64,000 nucleotides of DNA from Thermosynechococcaceae cyanobacterium MS004 (GCA_022402525.1 JAKRSB010000095.1:118096-182095); one strand, 5' to 3'; shown: positions 18,195 through 27,334, counted from the first letter of the stretch. Made by a program: numbers and translations. Notes: generated by a model from the sequence alone, not told the origin.

Positions 18195-18806
18195 ATGACT
18201 CAATTTACCAGCCCATCTCCCACGGACCTTGCTTCGGCTTCCCTTCCAGAACTCAAGGAAATTTTACTCAACTTACTCTGCACTAAAGCCTACAAAGAAG
18301 GAGATTTTACGCTGTCTTCCGGCCAAAAAAGCACTTACTACATTAACGGGAAGCTCGTCACCCTTGACCCTGTGGGGGCGCTGGCACTGGGGCGATTGAT
18401 GCTGGATTGGGTTGCAGATTCCGCTCAGGCGATCGCCGGATTAACCCTAGGTGCCGATCCCATGATTAGCGCCATTAGCGTGGTGTCGGTCTATGAGGGA
18501 CGCCCAATCTCTGGACTCATTATTCGGAAAGAAGCCAAAGGACACGGCACCCAGGCCTATATTGAAGGGCCACTCCCCGCCGAGGGCAGCGAGATTGCTG
18601 TGGTTGAAGATGTGGTAACAACCGGACAGTCTGCCCTAAAAGCGGTTCATCGACTTCAGGATGCAGGCTACACCGTGACTCAGGTGTTGGCACTGGTTGA
18701 TCGCGAACAGGGCGGCGCTGCCGTCTATGCAGAGGCGGGTCTTGCCTTTAATGCATTGTTCAAAATTTCGGATCTTCAGCAGCGATGGCGTGTCCTGTAC
18801 CCCTAA
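18195..18806 (+). CDS. pyrE: Orotate phosphoribosyltransferase
   Basis: It converts orotate and PRPP to OMP in pyrimidine synthesis. The 203-residue product has FTLSSGQKSTYYINGKLVTL, LTLGADPMISAISVVS, GLIIRKEAKGHGTQAYIEGP and the PRPP motif EIAVVEDVVTTGQSALKAV. Length is usual. Its neighbours are unrelated; it is followed by the J-domain gene after 93 bases. Confidence 0.96.
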   Translation: MTQFTSPSPTDLASASLPELKEILLNLLCTKAYKEGDFTLSSGQKSTYYINGKLVTLDPVGALALGRLMLDWVADSAQAIAGLTLGADPMISAISVVSVYEGRPISGLIIRKEAKGHGTQAYIEGPLPAEGSEIAVVEDVVTTGQSALKAVHRLQDAGYTVTQVLALVDREQGGAAVYAEAGLAFNALFKISDLQQRWRVLYP

Positions 18807-18899
18807 GGGAGGTCGATAAATGGAGCAAATAGGGCAGATAGGGCCGCGCTTTTACCTCAAAAGTGGGTGAGGGCTAGGGAATGAGACATAATATCAAGC

Positions 18900-19877
18900 A
18901 TGACCCAATTAGACCACTACTATCGAGTCTTGGAGATTCAGCCCGGTGCGTCCATGACGGACATTAATCAGGCCTATAAAGACCTGGTTTTTATTTGGCA
19001 TCCAGACCGTATTCCGAAGGATAATGAGCGGCTCCACCAAAAGGCGCTCCTAAAACTCCAGGAAATTAATGCTGCCCGTGCTGCCCTGCGATCGCACCAC
19101 AAGGAGTCTGCATCGAGCGCAAATTCTACAGCAGAAAAGTCTGCAGAGGCCAAAGCTCAGCAAGCCAGACCCTCTGCAGATCGGTACGCACCCAAATATC
19201 AGCAGGCGCGTCCAGAGTCATACCGTTCATCGTCTGCCTCTCAAAGTGCTGCCTCTCAAAGTGCTGCCCGCCAAGAACAGGCCCGTCAAGAACAGGCTCG
19301 CCAAGAACAGGCCCGTCAAGAACAGGCCCGTCGTGCCGCAAGAACTCACCCCCCCTCAACTCCGCCCCAGTCAGCCCCTAGATCTTCCGCCAGCACCCAG
19401 CCATCCTCCGCGCAGTCTTCTACTCAGCCATCCTCGGCCCGTGCTGCTCAGCCTGCGGCATCCCCGAAGCCAACTTCCTACCCACCCCATTCATCCTACA
19501 AGCGCCCCACGGCATTGGACTGGAGTGAGGCCAACCTTAGGAATGCAGATCTGCGAGAAAAAGATCTGGCCGGACGCAATCTGAGTCACGCTGATTTGAC
19601 CGAAGCCAACCTCCAGGATGCGTTTTTGCACAATGTGGATTTATCCCACGCTATCCTTTGTCGCGCCAATTTATTTCGCGCCAATCTGCTGGGTGCAAAC
19701 CTCGACCACGCCGACCTGCGTCAGGCGAATTTGGTCGGTGCTGACCTGAGCGGCGCAAATCTGGCCGGCGCAAACCTGACCGGTGCAAAGGTCGGTACGG
19801 GCGATCGCATTATGGTAAAGCTAACGGGCGCTATCTTGACCGGCACAATTTTGCCCAACGGTTCCGTTCATGATTAG
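18900..19877 (+). CDS. J-domain/pentapeptide-repeat fusion protein
   Basis: This 325-residue protein has an N-terminal J domain (residues 3-64, DHYYRVLEIQPGASMTDINQ with the HPD tripeptide in FIWHPDRIPKDN), which should stimulate an Hsp70 (DnaK). A disordered Gln/Ala/Arg/Ser/Pro linker follows (about 65-205) that includes QEQAR repeated four to five times, encoded by a 15-bp tandem repeat at about 19266-19332. The C-terminal 115 residues are a right-handed pentapeptide helix (A(D/N)LxxA repeats, for example LRNADLREKDLAGRNLSHAD). The pentapeptide part may serve as the client- or site-binding module; this is inference. Confidence 0.85.
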   Translation: MTQLDHYYRVLEIQPGASMTDINQAYKDLVFIWHPDRIPKDNERLHQKALLKLQEINAARAALRSHHKESASSANSTAEKSAEAKAQQARPSADRYAPKYQQARPESYRSSSASQSAASQSAARQEQARQEQARQEQARQEQARRAARTHPPSTPPQSAPRSSASTQPSSAQSSTQPSSARAAQPAASPKPTSYPPHSSYKRPTALDWSEANLRNADLREKDLAGRNLSHADLTEANLQDAFLHNVDLSHAILCRANLFRANLLGANLDHADLRQANLVGADLSGANLAGANLTGAKVGTGDRIMVKLTGAILTGTILPNGSVHD

Positions 19878-19958
19878 CGCAAGAATGTGAGCGCAGCACC
19901 GCTGATGACCAAGTTAAATCAACGCACCAAATCAACTCACCACAGCAGCCAAGAATCG

Positions 19959-20360
19959 CTAGCGTCCAAAGCGGTCACTCACAGGCGAGAAATAGGAGAG
20001 TGCAAGCACTGCACCCCAAACCATAGAGGATGCGTCAAATAGGGCGCTCTCAATACCAGAAGAAAGGAGCACGCCAATGAACGGAGTGACGAGCAAGGCG
20101 GCGAAAGTAGAATAAAGCGATAGTGTGCGACCCCACGGTTTGTAAAGAAATAAGCCCACTAGGCTCGCAAGCCAAGCCAATAGAAGGACTGCCGCAACGC
20201 CACCGAATATCCACGGATTTTCCATAAACCAAGGCTGCGGTTCATTTTCATAGGCGATTGCGAGAGCTTCCGAGTAAGTCGGAAATACAGCAACTACCAT
20301 CGCTGCCAAGCTCAAGACAATGCTGGCAAAAAGCAATTTGCGAAACATGGAGTGGGTCAT
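19959..20360 (-). CDS. Hypothetical membrane protein
   Basis: This 133-residue protein has four predicted helices (LLFASIVLSLAAMVVAVF, FGGVAAVLLLAWLASLVGLF, TFAALLVTPFIGVLLSSGI and a last one near MVWGAVLALSYF). The ORF runs to a TTG at 20378, but ATG 20360 (MTHSMFRKLL) is the more natural start. Unknown family. It follows the YcxB-like gene by 74 bases on the same strand. Confidence 0.6.
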   Translation of the reverse strand: MTHSMFRKLLFASIVLSLAAMVVAVFPTYSEALAIAYENEPQPWFMENPWIFGGVAAVLLLAWLASLVGLFLYKPWGRTLSLYSTFAALLVTPFIGVLLSSGIESALFDASSMVWGAVLALSYFSPVSDRFGR

Positions 20361-20434
20361 GGGGCATAACGGCCTCAAATAAAGAGTCTCTAGGGCATGA
20401 TTGGAGGGCGCTCAGAAATATCTGAGTTGTCCAG

Positions 20435-20956
20435 TCATGTGTCTTGCCTCACAATTGCAGAAACAGACTGCGTGAGCAATTGCTCAAATATCTGCTTCTG
20501 CTCAACACTCTGAAACACTCGCTTAGGAATGACCGTGAACTGGCGTGAACCGTAATAAAGCACGTAGGAGTAAGCGTCGATCAACACATGCGAATACATG
20601 CTCCACTGAAGTTGCGAATCAATGTGAGCGGTACGGAAATGAATGCCCTCTGGTGAAAATACCAGAAAATACTCATCACGGAATTTCGACTCGCGGCGGA
20701 AGGCTAATCGCGGAATGATCGTGAAAGCTGCAAGCAGCATCAAGCTAAATAAGACAGCACCAGCCACACACGCGACGCCGACCCAGTAAGAGCGGGGAGA
20801 CTGCCACAGATAAAGGCCAAAGCCAAACACCAAAATGGCGACAGCTAGGTCGAAGCGCAAATGAAGACGCGAGCCATAGTGCGCTCGGAGCGCTCGAACG
20901 TAGTCGCTCTCCATGTACCGAAATGCAAGGCTAACAGTAGAATTCACTGGATGCAC
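20435..20956 (-). CDS. YcxB-like membrane protein
   Basis: This 173-residue protein follows the YcxB plan: a short N-terminal strand-helix (VSLAFRYMESDYVRALRAHY), two adjacent helices (LAVAILVFGFGLYLW; WVGVACVAGAVLFSLMLLAA), then a PH-like soluble tail (EYFLVFSPEGIHFRTAHIDS, VLYYGSRQFTVIPKRVFQS). GTG 20956 is used because the first strand belongs to the domain; ATG 20914 would cut it. Function is unknown. Confidence 0.65.
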   Translation of the reverse strand: MHPVNSTVSLAFRYMESDYVRALRAHYGSRLHLRFDLAVAILVFGFGLYLWQSPRSYWVGVACVAGAVLFSLMLLAAFTIIPRLAFRRESKFRDEYFLVFSPEGIHFRTAHIDSQLQWSMYSHVLIDAYSYVLYYGSRQFTVIPKRVFQSVEQKQIFEQLLTQSVSAIVRQDT

Positions 20957-21117
20957 TCGATCCTATGTCTTGATAATCTGTAAGGATTATTGCCTGGGAA
21001 TACGCAACGCTCTCATTTCCCCGCCGCAAATGATGTCTTCAGGCTCAGCCAAGCAACTTTTGTGGTCGAAGTGGCTGGGGTGCAGCGGAAGGATTGTACG
21101 GTTCATTTTAGGCGCTC

Positions 21118-21164
21118 AAACGTAGCGGCTAAGCTTTAGGCGCTAAACTTTAGCCGCTACGTTT
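21118..21164 (-). terminator. Perfect 15-bp inverted repeat after the b561-like gene
   Basis: AAACGTAGCGGCTAA (21118-21132) pairs perfectly with 21150-21164, 17-nt loop. TTTAGGCGC and TTTAGCCGC words repeat around it (21107-21176). It abuts the stop codon of the minus-strand cytochrome gene, so termination or mRNA 3'-end protection is likely, though no T-run follows. Confidence 0.7.
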
Positions 21165-21832
21165 TAGCCGCTAAAGGCTGGCAGCAGAAATGCCATTGCA
21201 ATGCCTCCGATGACAAGACCTTCAAGAACCTTCAAGACCAAACTAGAGTGCTTTAATTTGACTCCTTGAAGCCACGAAGGTGGTCTATCATCGCTGCGCA
21301 TTTTCCAATTAAACATTGATACGAGTAGGGGAACTCCGCCAACCTTCGCTCCCATCAGTAGATGTAGCGCAAGACTTAGAAAAACACATGCCCACGCCGC
21401 CAAATGTGCCATATACCATTGACGGTTAATTTCTCCATTAGGAAGCCATTCTTCTTTCATCATGCGACCGGTCAACACAGCAAAGGTTGCCGCAAGCAGC
21501 ATCAACGTATTGGTGAAGTGGTGTATGGAGATCCACCAAACTGGTTTGCCAACTTGTTTTAATTGGCTGAAAGACTGCGCTTGGACTAAACGACGATAGC
21601 CAACATGAAAGCTGTATAGTGCAAACCCTGGGAGACACAATAGGAACGCTAGGGCGATGGTGCCATGAATGCCTTGAATATCTCCTAGGGTAGGCAACGC
21701 AAGGCTCCCCCAGCGCTTGTCATAGGTGTTGTAAATCCAAAACCCTGAAATTAAGGCTAAAACCAGCAGTATGGCGGAGAGTCCATGTAATATCCGTAGT
21801 AAAACAGGCTGGTATGGATGGGCACGCGACAT
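21164..21832 (-). CDS. Cytochrome b561/b6-like membrane protein
   Basis: This 222-residue protein with four to five helices is of the prokaryotic di-heme cytochrome b type. Candidate heme ligands are His in YQPVLLRILHGLSAILLVLA, GIHGTIALAF, WISIHHFTNTLMLL and FLSLALHLLMGAKVGG. It probably passes electrons within the membrane; the partner is not seen nearby. Family resemblance (Ni/Fe-hydrogenase or b561 type) is recognisable but the specific role is not. Confidence 0.75.
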   Translation of the reverse strand: MSRAHPYQPVLLRILHGLSAILLVLALISGFWIYNTYDKRWGSLALPTLGDIQGIHGTIALAFLLCLPGFALYSFHVGYRRLVQAQSFSQLKQVGKPVWWISIHHFTNTLMLLAATFAVLTGRMMKEEWLPNGEINRQWYMAHLAAWACVFLSLALHLLMGAKVGGVPLLVSMFNWKMRSDDRPPSWLQGVKLKHSSLVLKVLEGLVIGGIAMAFLLPAFSG

Positions 21833-22029
21833 ACTTATATTTCTTCTAATCGATCGTTTCTCGAATCATACCAGAGTCATAAATTCCTCTGGAGATCACG
21901 CAGTATAAAGACTTTTGCCCAATTATCTCAGTCAAAAAGCCTGACCATTGCAGACCAAAATGCTGTAGCTTAAGTGCGCAATAAAACCAGAAAGAAAATG
22001 AATAAAATATGAAAAACCGCTGGTGGGGT

Positions 22030-23256
22030 CTAACGGCGTTTGGTCAATAGTTTCAACCCAATCCTGACTGGGCGAACTAAAAAGTAAAGCGGATGCAGTC
22101 CCTTCGGTAAGGGTAAGAAGGCCCGATCTTCTTCGTTGGGCGTAATCAGAAACTGGAACGTTAGCCAATACTGGGGAAGGCGATCGCGCCAGTGATCCCG
22201 AAGCCTGAGGTGGAGGGGATTGTGAAACAGCCAGAAGCCATGTTCCGCTGACTCCACGGTTGTTTCTAGATCGCAGGACATCCGTTCCTGAAAGGATTTT
22301 GCTAGGGATTGAATAACTTCATGCTGAGTTTCAGAGACAAGGGGATCTGGAATTGGCATGTCTAGCAGATCATGGGCTAGGGTCATCCCGAGTAAAAACA
22401 TGCGCTCCATGCCCAAGGCTCTTGCCCGCTCTAGAAGCGATCGCCAGGGCAGGTGGGGATAAACCCGCACAAATTCTGCAATATCGCACACCCAAATCAG
22501 CCGCCGCCAAAGCTCCTTACTGCCGTGGGCGCACAGGTAAAGCAGCAAGTCCTCTGGACAGAAACTCTGCAGCTCGGTTTCTTGCAACAATACTGGCTGA
22601 CGGTTTGACCATAGCTGCTCTAAATCAAAGTCCACCGGAAAATAGTCGGGCATGAGCTGCCAGTGAAGATCTAGGGTGACTTGCTTCTGGGCGTGGGTGA
22701 AGGAATCATCCCAAATCCGCGATCGCAAATAGTCCGATGTCTCTTGGTCTTTAGCGAGGAGTCTAGGGTGAAAATCCAGGTCAATTAAGAGCTGCCGCAC
22801 CCGCGCAACATCCCCCTCATGGATCAGCAAATCCACATCTGCAAACCGACGAAAATTGATGCTCCCATAGACCATTTCTGCAAGCACCGGCCCCTTAAAG
22901 ACCATCATCGGAATGTCATGGTTGGCGAAAATGTTAACCAAGTCTAAGGTTGCATTGGCCAACCGATGGCTGTGGGATGCACTGAGTAAATAAAGCTTCA
23001 TGAATCGGCTCAGTACCGCCTTCGGCACCCGATCCGGTGCAATTTCCGTCAAGCTGCGGTACACCAGGGGCAAAACGCCATGCATCGAAGCCGACTGAAT
23101 CAGCTCTTCCCAATTCAGGCGATCGCCCACACTATCCAGCACCTGATGGATAAGCGCACCCGTCGGTACGCAGCGGGCGCAGGCCAGCATGAGCTGATAC
23201 TCAGGCGACCAACGCGATCGCGGAGCGGATTGAACCTTTGAGGCTGAAATTACCAT
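22030..23256 (-). CDS. Nucleotidyltransferase-fold protein (PF14907-type)
   Basis: This 408-residue protein contains the family signature MVFKGPVLAEMVYGSINFRR with FADVDLLIHEGD, where the DxD-like acidic pair matches the metal site of polymerase-beta-like nucleotidyltransferases. The following region is helical (LLAKDQETSDYLRSRIWDDS, LDLHWQLMPDYFPVDFDLEQL, DLLLYLCAHGSKELWRRLIW). The biological substrate is not known; relatives occur near polysaccharide and peptide-modification genes, but no such cluster is present here. It stands alone between the b561-like gene and a long intergenic region. Confidence 0.8.
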   Translation of the reverse strand: MVISASKVQSAPRSRWSPEYQLMLACARCVPTGALIHQVLDSVGDRLNWEELIQSASMHGVLPLVYRSLTEIAPDRVPKAVLSRFMKLYLLSASHSHRLANATLDLVNIFANHDIPMMVFKGPVLAEMVYGSINFRRFADVDLLIHEGDVARVRQLLIDLDFHPRLLAKDQETSDYLRSRIWDDSFTHAQKQVTLDLHWQLMPDYFPVDFDLEQLWSNRQPVLLQETELQSFCPEDLLLYLCAHGSKELWRRLIWVCDIAEFVRVYPHLPWRSLLERARALGMERMFLLGMTLAHDLLDMPIPDPLVSETQHEVIQSLAKSFQERMSCDLETTVESAEHGFWLFHNPLHLRLRDHWRDRLPQYWLTFQFLITPNEEDRAFLPLPKGLHPLYFLVRPVRIGLKLLTKRR

Positions 23257-23993
23257 GCACCAATATTTTTCAAATAAATCATGACAGCAAGACCTTCGAT
23301 CGCATTCTCAAAGCGTTCATATCTCCTAACCCACCTCAAGGTTCGCAACAGACCCGTTTTATTTGAGATTTCAGTAGGGACGTCCACTAATCTAACTGAC
23401 CCTTCACTCAGGCTCAAGCAAACCTTCTCATTTCAGCCAACTGATCGATCGCCCAACACAGCAACCACACGTTCAACGTAGACAACTTTATAAGGTAGAT
23501 AAGACAACTATACTGTCGGCATTGTCGGCGCTGTCGCCTTCGGTCACAGCCAGAAAAACCGCTGGAGTGACCGTCCCAACATCTCACCCCCTTAGACACA
23601 GGCAGCTCCATTCCAGTCAACTACCCTAAGCCTGTCTCTGATGCACCACGCTTGGGGACAAGACGCAAAAAGAACACTAGACAAAGGCACGTTGCCCACT
23701 CCCGTAGAATTTAAGGAGTGGTTAAGGAAATCCACTGGTTTGACCAGTGCGACTTGAACAGCTTTGAGTCATCCAGGCGTAAAGCAACTCCCACGGTGGC
23801 TGGATAAGCAAAATCGCAGGAGAGAAATCACATCTCGGAATTGTATCAAAGCCTTTCCTCTTCAAAGTGAGATTGCCGTGGGTAGTAGGCTATCTGACAA
23901 AAAAAGTGCAATCGCAATCACACATTAGTTTTTTAAGGAAGCAGAGAAACCTTCAGAGAGAGAATTCTACACAATAGTCTGCATTGACTATCC
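23257..23993. other. 737-base structured intergenic region
   Basis: No gene is supported; the two ORFs inside look random. The part 23690-23830 is rich in short hairpins: CCACTCC (23696-23702) with GGAGTGG (23715-23721), and a very tight CACTGGT-TTG-ACCAGTG (23733-23749). A CAACTCCCACGG word follows near 23784. This clustering resembles the subterminal hairpins of IS200/IS605-type elements, but no tnpA or tnpB remnant could be read. Confidence 0.45.
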
Positions 23994-25697
23994 CTAGAGT
24001 CGATCTGGGGCGTGGACTTTCATGCCTTCGAGGGATGGCAATCGCTTGGGACTGATGCCGTGCAATACTTCATCGAGATCTTTAATGCCGCATCCCTCCG
24101 ACACAATTTGTCGAAAACAGAGGTCAATTGGCCAGATGCGCGTGTGCTGATCGAGAGTAGATCCACCCTGGCCTCCCGCAATTTGGATACTACAGTCCAG
24201 GGGGTTCCCGTTCGCAATAATGGTGCCCACCCGCAGCGAATGTCGCATCTCCTCAATAACGGCTAAATCTTGGGCAAAAATAGAGGCTCGCAACCCAAAG
24301 GGACAGGCGTTGATATAGGTGATTGCATCTTCAATCCTGCCTGGGGTTTTAACCACAGGCAATACGTTGGCAAAAATTTCAGACTGAAGGAGATCGCAAT
24401 CTGGCGCAACATCTTCAAAGAGCGTCGGTTCGATGTAAAGACCTTCCGGGTCGGGTTCGCTGTAGTAGTTCAGTCGCCGCCCACCCAAGGTCACTCTCGC
24501 CCCCGCTTGCTCAAAGGCTGCCACAATGCTAGGCAGCTTGTGGGGGAGGGCTGAAGGCCCCAAAATGTAGGGGTTATCGATCTTCAATGAACCCGGTTGA
24601 TACCGTTGAAACTCATCGCGGAGGTAGCCCATAAATGGGTCATAAATTTCTGGGTGGACGTAAAGCCGCTTGAGACTGACACAGAATTGGCCGGAGCCTG
24701 AATTTTTGGCATGGGCAATCAAGCGTGCAGTCTGACGCAGCAGTGCATCGGTTAAATCGCCATGAATATAGGCTGCATCAACCCCTTCTAGTTCAATAAT
24801 GGGGTTAAAAATGCCGGCTTGCTGACAGGTTTTCAGAATGTCATCGCGGCGTTTAGAGTTTCCGATAAAAACGAGGTTGTCGATGCGGAAAGACCGATTG
24901 CTGTGGCCTAACCAATGACCCAGAATTTTTTGAGTGTTGGGGTGAATCACTGTATTGAGGAGATGATCAGGCATTCCGTAATCTTGCAGAACCCGATTAA
25001 ATTCATCCACCAGTGCCAAGGCAACCAGCGCCAAGCGATGCGGTGGTTTGATCAATAGTGCATTACCCGCCAAAAAAGCCCCGTGGAGAACCTGGGTCAA
25101 CATCGGAAAGGATGAATTTTGCGGGCTAATGACCCCCAAAACCCCCTGAGGAGAATACTCTAGCCGTGCCCGACTGCCTGGCTTAAACCTAGGCCGTAGA
25201 ATCTCTTCAATGAAGTCAAAATACTCTGGCTTAAAGATTTCTAAGATTGCATCTAGACTGACCAAAAACGTGTTGTAAGAGTAAGATTCCTGCGCCGTGA
25301 GCGATCGCCACTTTTCAGGGTTGGTTCGCAGGCGAGTTCCAAAAGCTTGCAACACTTCGATCCGATCTCTGAGGGGGATCCGCCGCAGCGCTTGGGTTGC
25401 TTTTTGAGCGGCTAGGAGCTGATGTTGAGTCAGCCTGCCGAGCTCCTCGTCTGAAACCATGTCCCACTGAGCGGCAATGGGCATATCTTCCCTAGCCCGT
25501 TCAGGGTGACGATTAATTTCTGACTCCAAGGCAAATAGACTAGGGTTCTTAACTTTTTCTTCTGCATCGAAAAGCACATATTGCCGATTTTTTTTAGATA
25601 TTTCAGCCTTGCTGTACCCAGAAGTTAGCGGAAAATACCACCGTACTGGAGACGCAATGGACGACAAAGCTGGCACCGAGGCAATATTGATACTCAT
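23994..25697 (-). CDS. Divergent aldehyde dehydrogenase family protein
   Basis: At 567 residues it is longer than the usual 450-500 because of an N-terminal extension of about 90. Core motifs are present but altered: oxyanion-hole region ISPQNSSFPMLTQVLHGAFL (PWN becomes PQN), general-base region IIELEGVDAAYIHG (for ELGGK), nucleophile NSGSGQFCVSLKRLYV, and SEIFANVLPVVK for EIFGPV. The catalytic Cys and a Glu are retained, so activity on an aldehyde or acyl substrate is plausible. The substrate is unknown. No partner gene is adjacent. Confidence 0.85.
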   Translation of the reverse strand: MSINIASVPALSSIASPVRWYFPLTSGYSKAEISKKNRQYVLFDAEEKVKNPSLFALESEINRHPERAREDMPIAAQWDMVSDEELGRLTQHQLLAAQKATQALRRIPLRDRIEVLQAFGTRLRTNPEKWRSLTAQESYSYNTFLVSLDAILEIFKPEYFDFIEEILRPRFKPGSRARLEYSPQGVLGVISPQNSSFPMLTQVLHGAFLAGNALLIKPPHRLALVALALVDEFNRVLQDYGMPDHLLNTVIHPNTQKILGHWLGHSNRSFRIDNLVFIGNSKRRDDILKTCQQAGIFNPIIELEGVDAAYIHGDLTDALLRQTARLIAHAKNSGSGQFCVSLKRLYVHPEIYDPFMGYLRDEFQRYQPGSLKIDNPYILGPSALPHKLPSIVAAFEQAGARVTLGGRRLNYYSEPDPEGLYIEPTLFEDVAPDCDLLQSEIFANVLPVVKTPGRIEDAITYINACPFGLRASIFAQDLAVIEEMRHSLRVGTIIANGNPLDCSIQIAGGQGGSTLDQHTRIWPIDLCFRQIVSEGCGIKDLDEVLHGISPKRLPSLEGMKVHAPDRL

Positions 25698-26071
25698 ACT
25701 TGCATATAGTCCAATTCATTAATGCATATCATAGTAGTTTATATTTTGTAATAAAGATTGATTCAAGCCTCTCAATTCATGTTTTTTCAATACAAAAAAA
25801 TTAAGAAGCCAAGGGTTCAAACTATTCTGAAAGTGACTGTGAGTGCATGATCCTGAAATAAGGGGAATTATGGCGCAGAGTCCATGAAAATTAGGCGTAT
25901 TGGAATAGGCAGTAAGAGAGCCTCATCCTAAGGCAGCGTTGCAAATTTAGCCTTGGAAGTATGCAGTTTTTAAGGCTATCAGAATTGTCCTGTGGAGCTA
26001 CATCTTGGGCACCCTTCTATTGGGCGCTTTTCGCCGCTCCGTAAGGAATACATCTTACCCATGATGGCTCT
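25698..26071. other. Divergent intergenic region
   Basis: AT-rich for its first 120 bases (25700-25800), it probably holds the promoters of the aldehyde dehydrogenase (leftward) and the TPR gene (rightward). No ORF, RNA gene or strong hairpin was identified. Confidence 0.4.
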
Positions 26072-26893
26072 ATGATCAATGCTCAAGGGATGGAAGTTAC
26101 GCTTTTGTTGCAGAAAGGGTTATATCACCGCAAAAGTGGAGATGATGCGGCAGCGATCGCCTGTTACAACCGCATTCTAGAGCAACAAGGTGACTGTACC
26201 GATGCGTGGTTTAATCGAGGCAATGCCCTATACGCTCTGGGGCGCTATCTAGATGCTCTGGAGAGCTATGATCGGGCTCTAGAGCTAGAACCTGGATTTT
26301 CAGAAGCGTGGAATAATCGCGGCAATACTTTGGACGATCTGCAGCGTTTTGACGATGCCGTCCTCAGTTACGATAAAGCGCTTAAATATGCCCCCACCTA
26401 TTTCGAAGCTTGGCATAATCGTGGTATTTCCCTTGCAAATTTAGGGCGATTTGAAGCAGCCGTGTCGAGCTATGACTGGGCCATTGAGTTTAACCCAGAT
26501 GGCTACGTGTCTTGGTATAACCGCGCCGTGGCATTGTTTCAGCTTCAGAAAATGGAGAAGGTTATTTTTAACCTTGATCAGGTTCTGTCCCTACAGCCCA
26601 ATCTCGTGGCGGCCTGGGTGAAGCGGGGGCACGCCCTATACGCGCTGCTGCACTTTGAAGCGGCGATCGCCAGCTATAATCGCGCCCTAGTATTAAGTCC
26701 TAATTGTCCCGATACACTCTACCGAAAAGCTTGCTGCTATACCGCCCTCGACGACCTTGACCGAGCATTTGAAAATCTCCATCATGCTCTAACGCTGCAG
26801 CCAGACGAGTATCGTAGAATGGCTCAAACCACACCCGAACTCGATAGCCTTCGGAAAGATAAGCGTTTTATTGCCCTTCTGGACGGCGTGTAA
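26072..26893 (+). CDS. Tetratricopeptide repeat protein
   Basis: This 273-residue protein is built almost entirely of TPR units of 34 residues; at least six are readable, for example CTDAWFNRGNALYALGRYLD, FSEAWNNRGNTLDDLQRFDD and YFEAWHNRGISLANLGRFEA. There is no signal peptide or membrane helix, so it is a soluble scaffold for protein-protein contacts. The client is unknown. A 14-bp-stem hairpin lies 28 bases past the stop. Confidence 0.88.
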   Translation: MINAQGMEVTLLLQKGLYHRKSGDDAAAIACYNRILEQQGDCTDAWFNRGNALYALGRYLDALESYDRALELEPGFSEAWNNRGNTLDDLQRFDDAVLSYDKALKYAPTYFEAWHNRGISLANLGRFEAAVSSYDWAIEFNPDGYVSWYNRAVALFQLQKMEKVIFNLDQVLSLQPNLVAAWVKRGHALYALLHFEAAIASYNRALVLSPNCPDTLYRKACCYTALDDLDRAFENLHHALTLQPDEYRRMAQTTPELDSLRKDKRFIALLDGV

Positions 26894-26920
26894 TTCAAGC
26901 AGTTCTTCAGTGGAGCGGGA

Positions 26921-26959
26921 AAGTCAGACACCACTGGCAAAGTCGGTGGTGTCTGACTT
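26921..26959 (+). terminator. 14-bp hairpin after the TPR gene
   Basis: AAGTCAGACACCAC (26921-26934) pairs perfectly with 26946-26959, 11-nt loop. There is no T-run, so it may be a processing or termination structure; its position just downstream of the TPR stop supports a 3'-end role. Confidence 0.65.
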
Positions 26960-26966
26960 CAGATCT

Positions 26967-27135
26967 CAATTCAACGTGAGTTCGATGATGCCCTTGAAGC
27001 CCCTCACCCCAAACCCCTCTCCCAAAGGCGAGGGGCTTAAGAAGCTTGATTGTTCATTGCCCCTCATCCTCCCTAGGGAGAAGGAAGATGGGAGGATGAG
27101 GGGCGGTTGTTTTTTGTTGAACTCACGTCAATTCA
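26967..27135. mobile_element. MITE-like element with terminal inverted repeats and internal hairpin
   Basis: Terminal inverted repeats share a perfect 10-bp core, ACGTGAGTTC (26974-26983) and GAACTCACGT (27119-27128), and both extend outward into AATT-containing similarity. Inside, GCCCCTCATCCTCCC (27059-27073) pairs perfectly with 27090-27104. No coding capacity. A related internal segment occurs inverted at 17131-17188. These are properties of a miniature inverted-repeat element; a target-site duplication was not resolved. Confidence 0.65.
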
Positions 27136-27334
27136 GAGACCGAGCCCTGTTGACAAATGTTTTAGATCCTAGATAGCCAGCCGCCAACATAATCCCCTAG
27201 GTTTGTGGATTTATTAATGGGGATTTTTATTTATAGGGAATGATTGGAGCACAACTCTAGAATGAGAAAGAAAGCAAGAGAAAGAACTGCTTGCCCTGCG
27301 TCCCCTTCAACCTGCCCCGCCGCTAGCCATCCCC

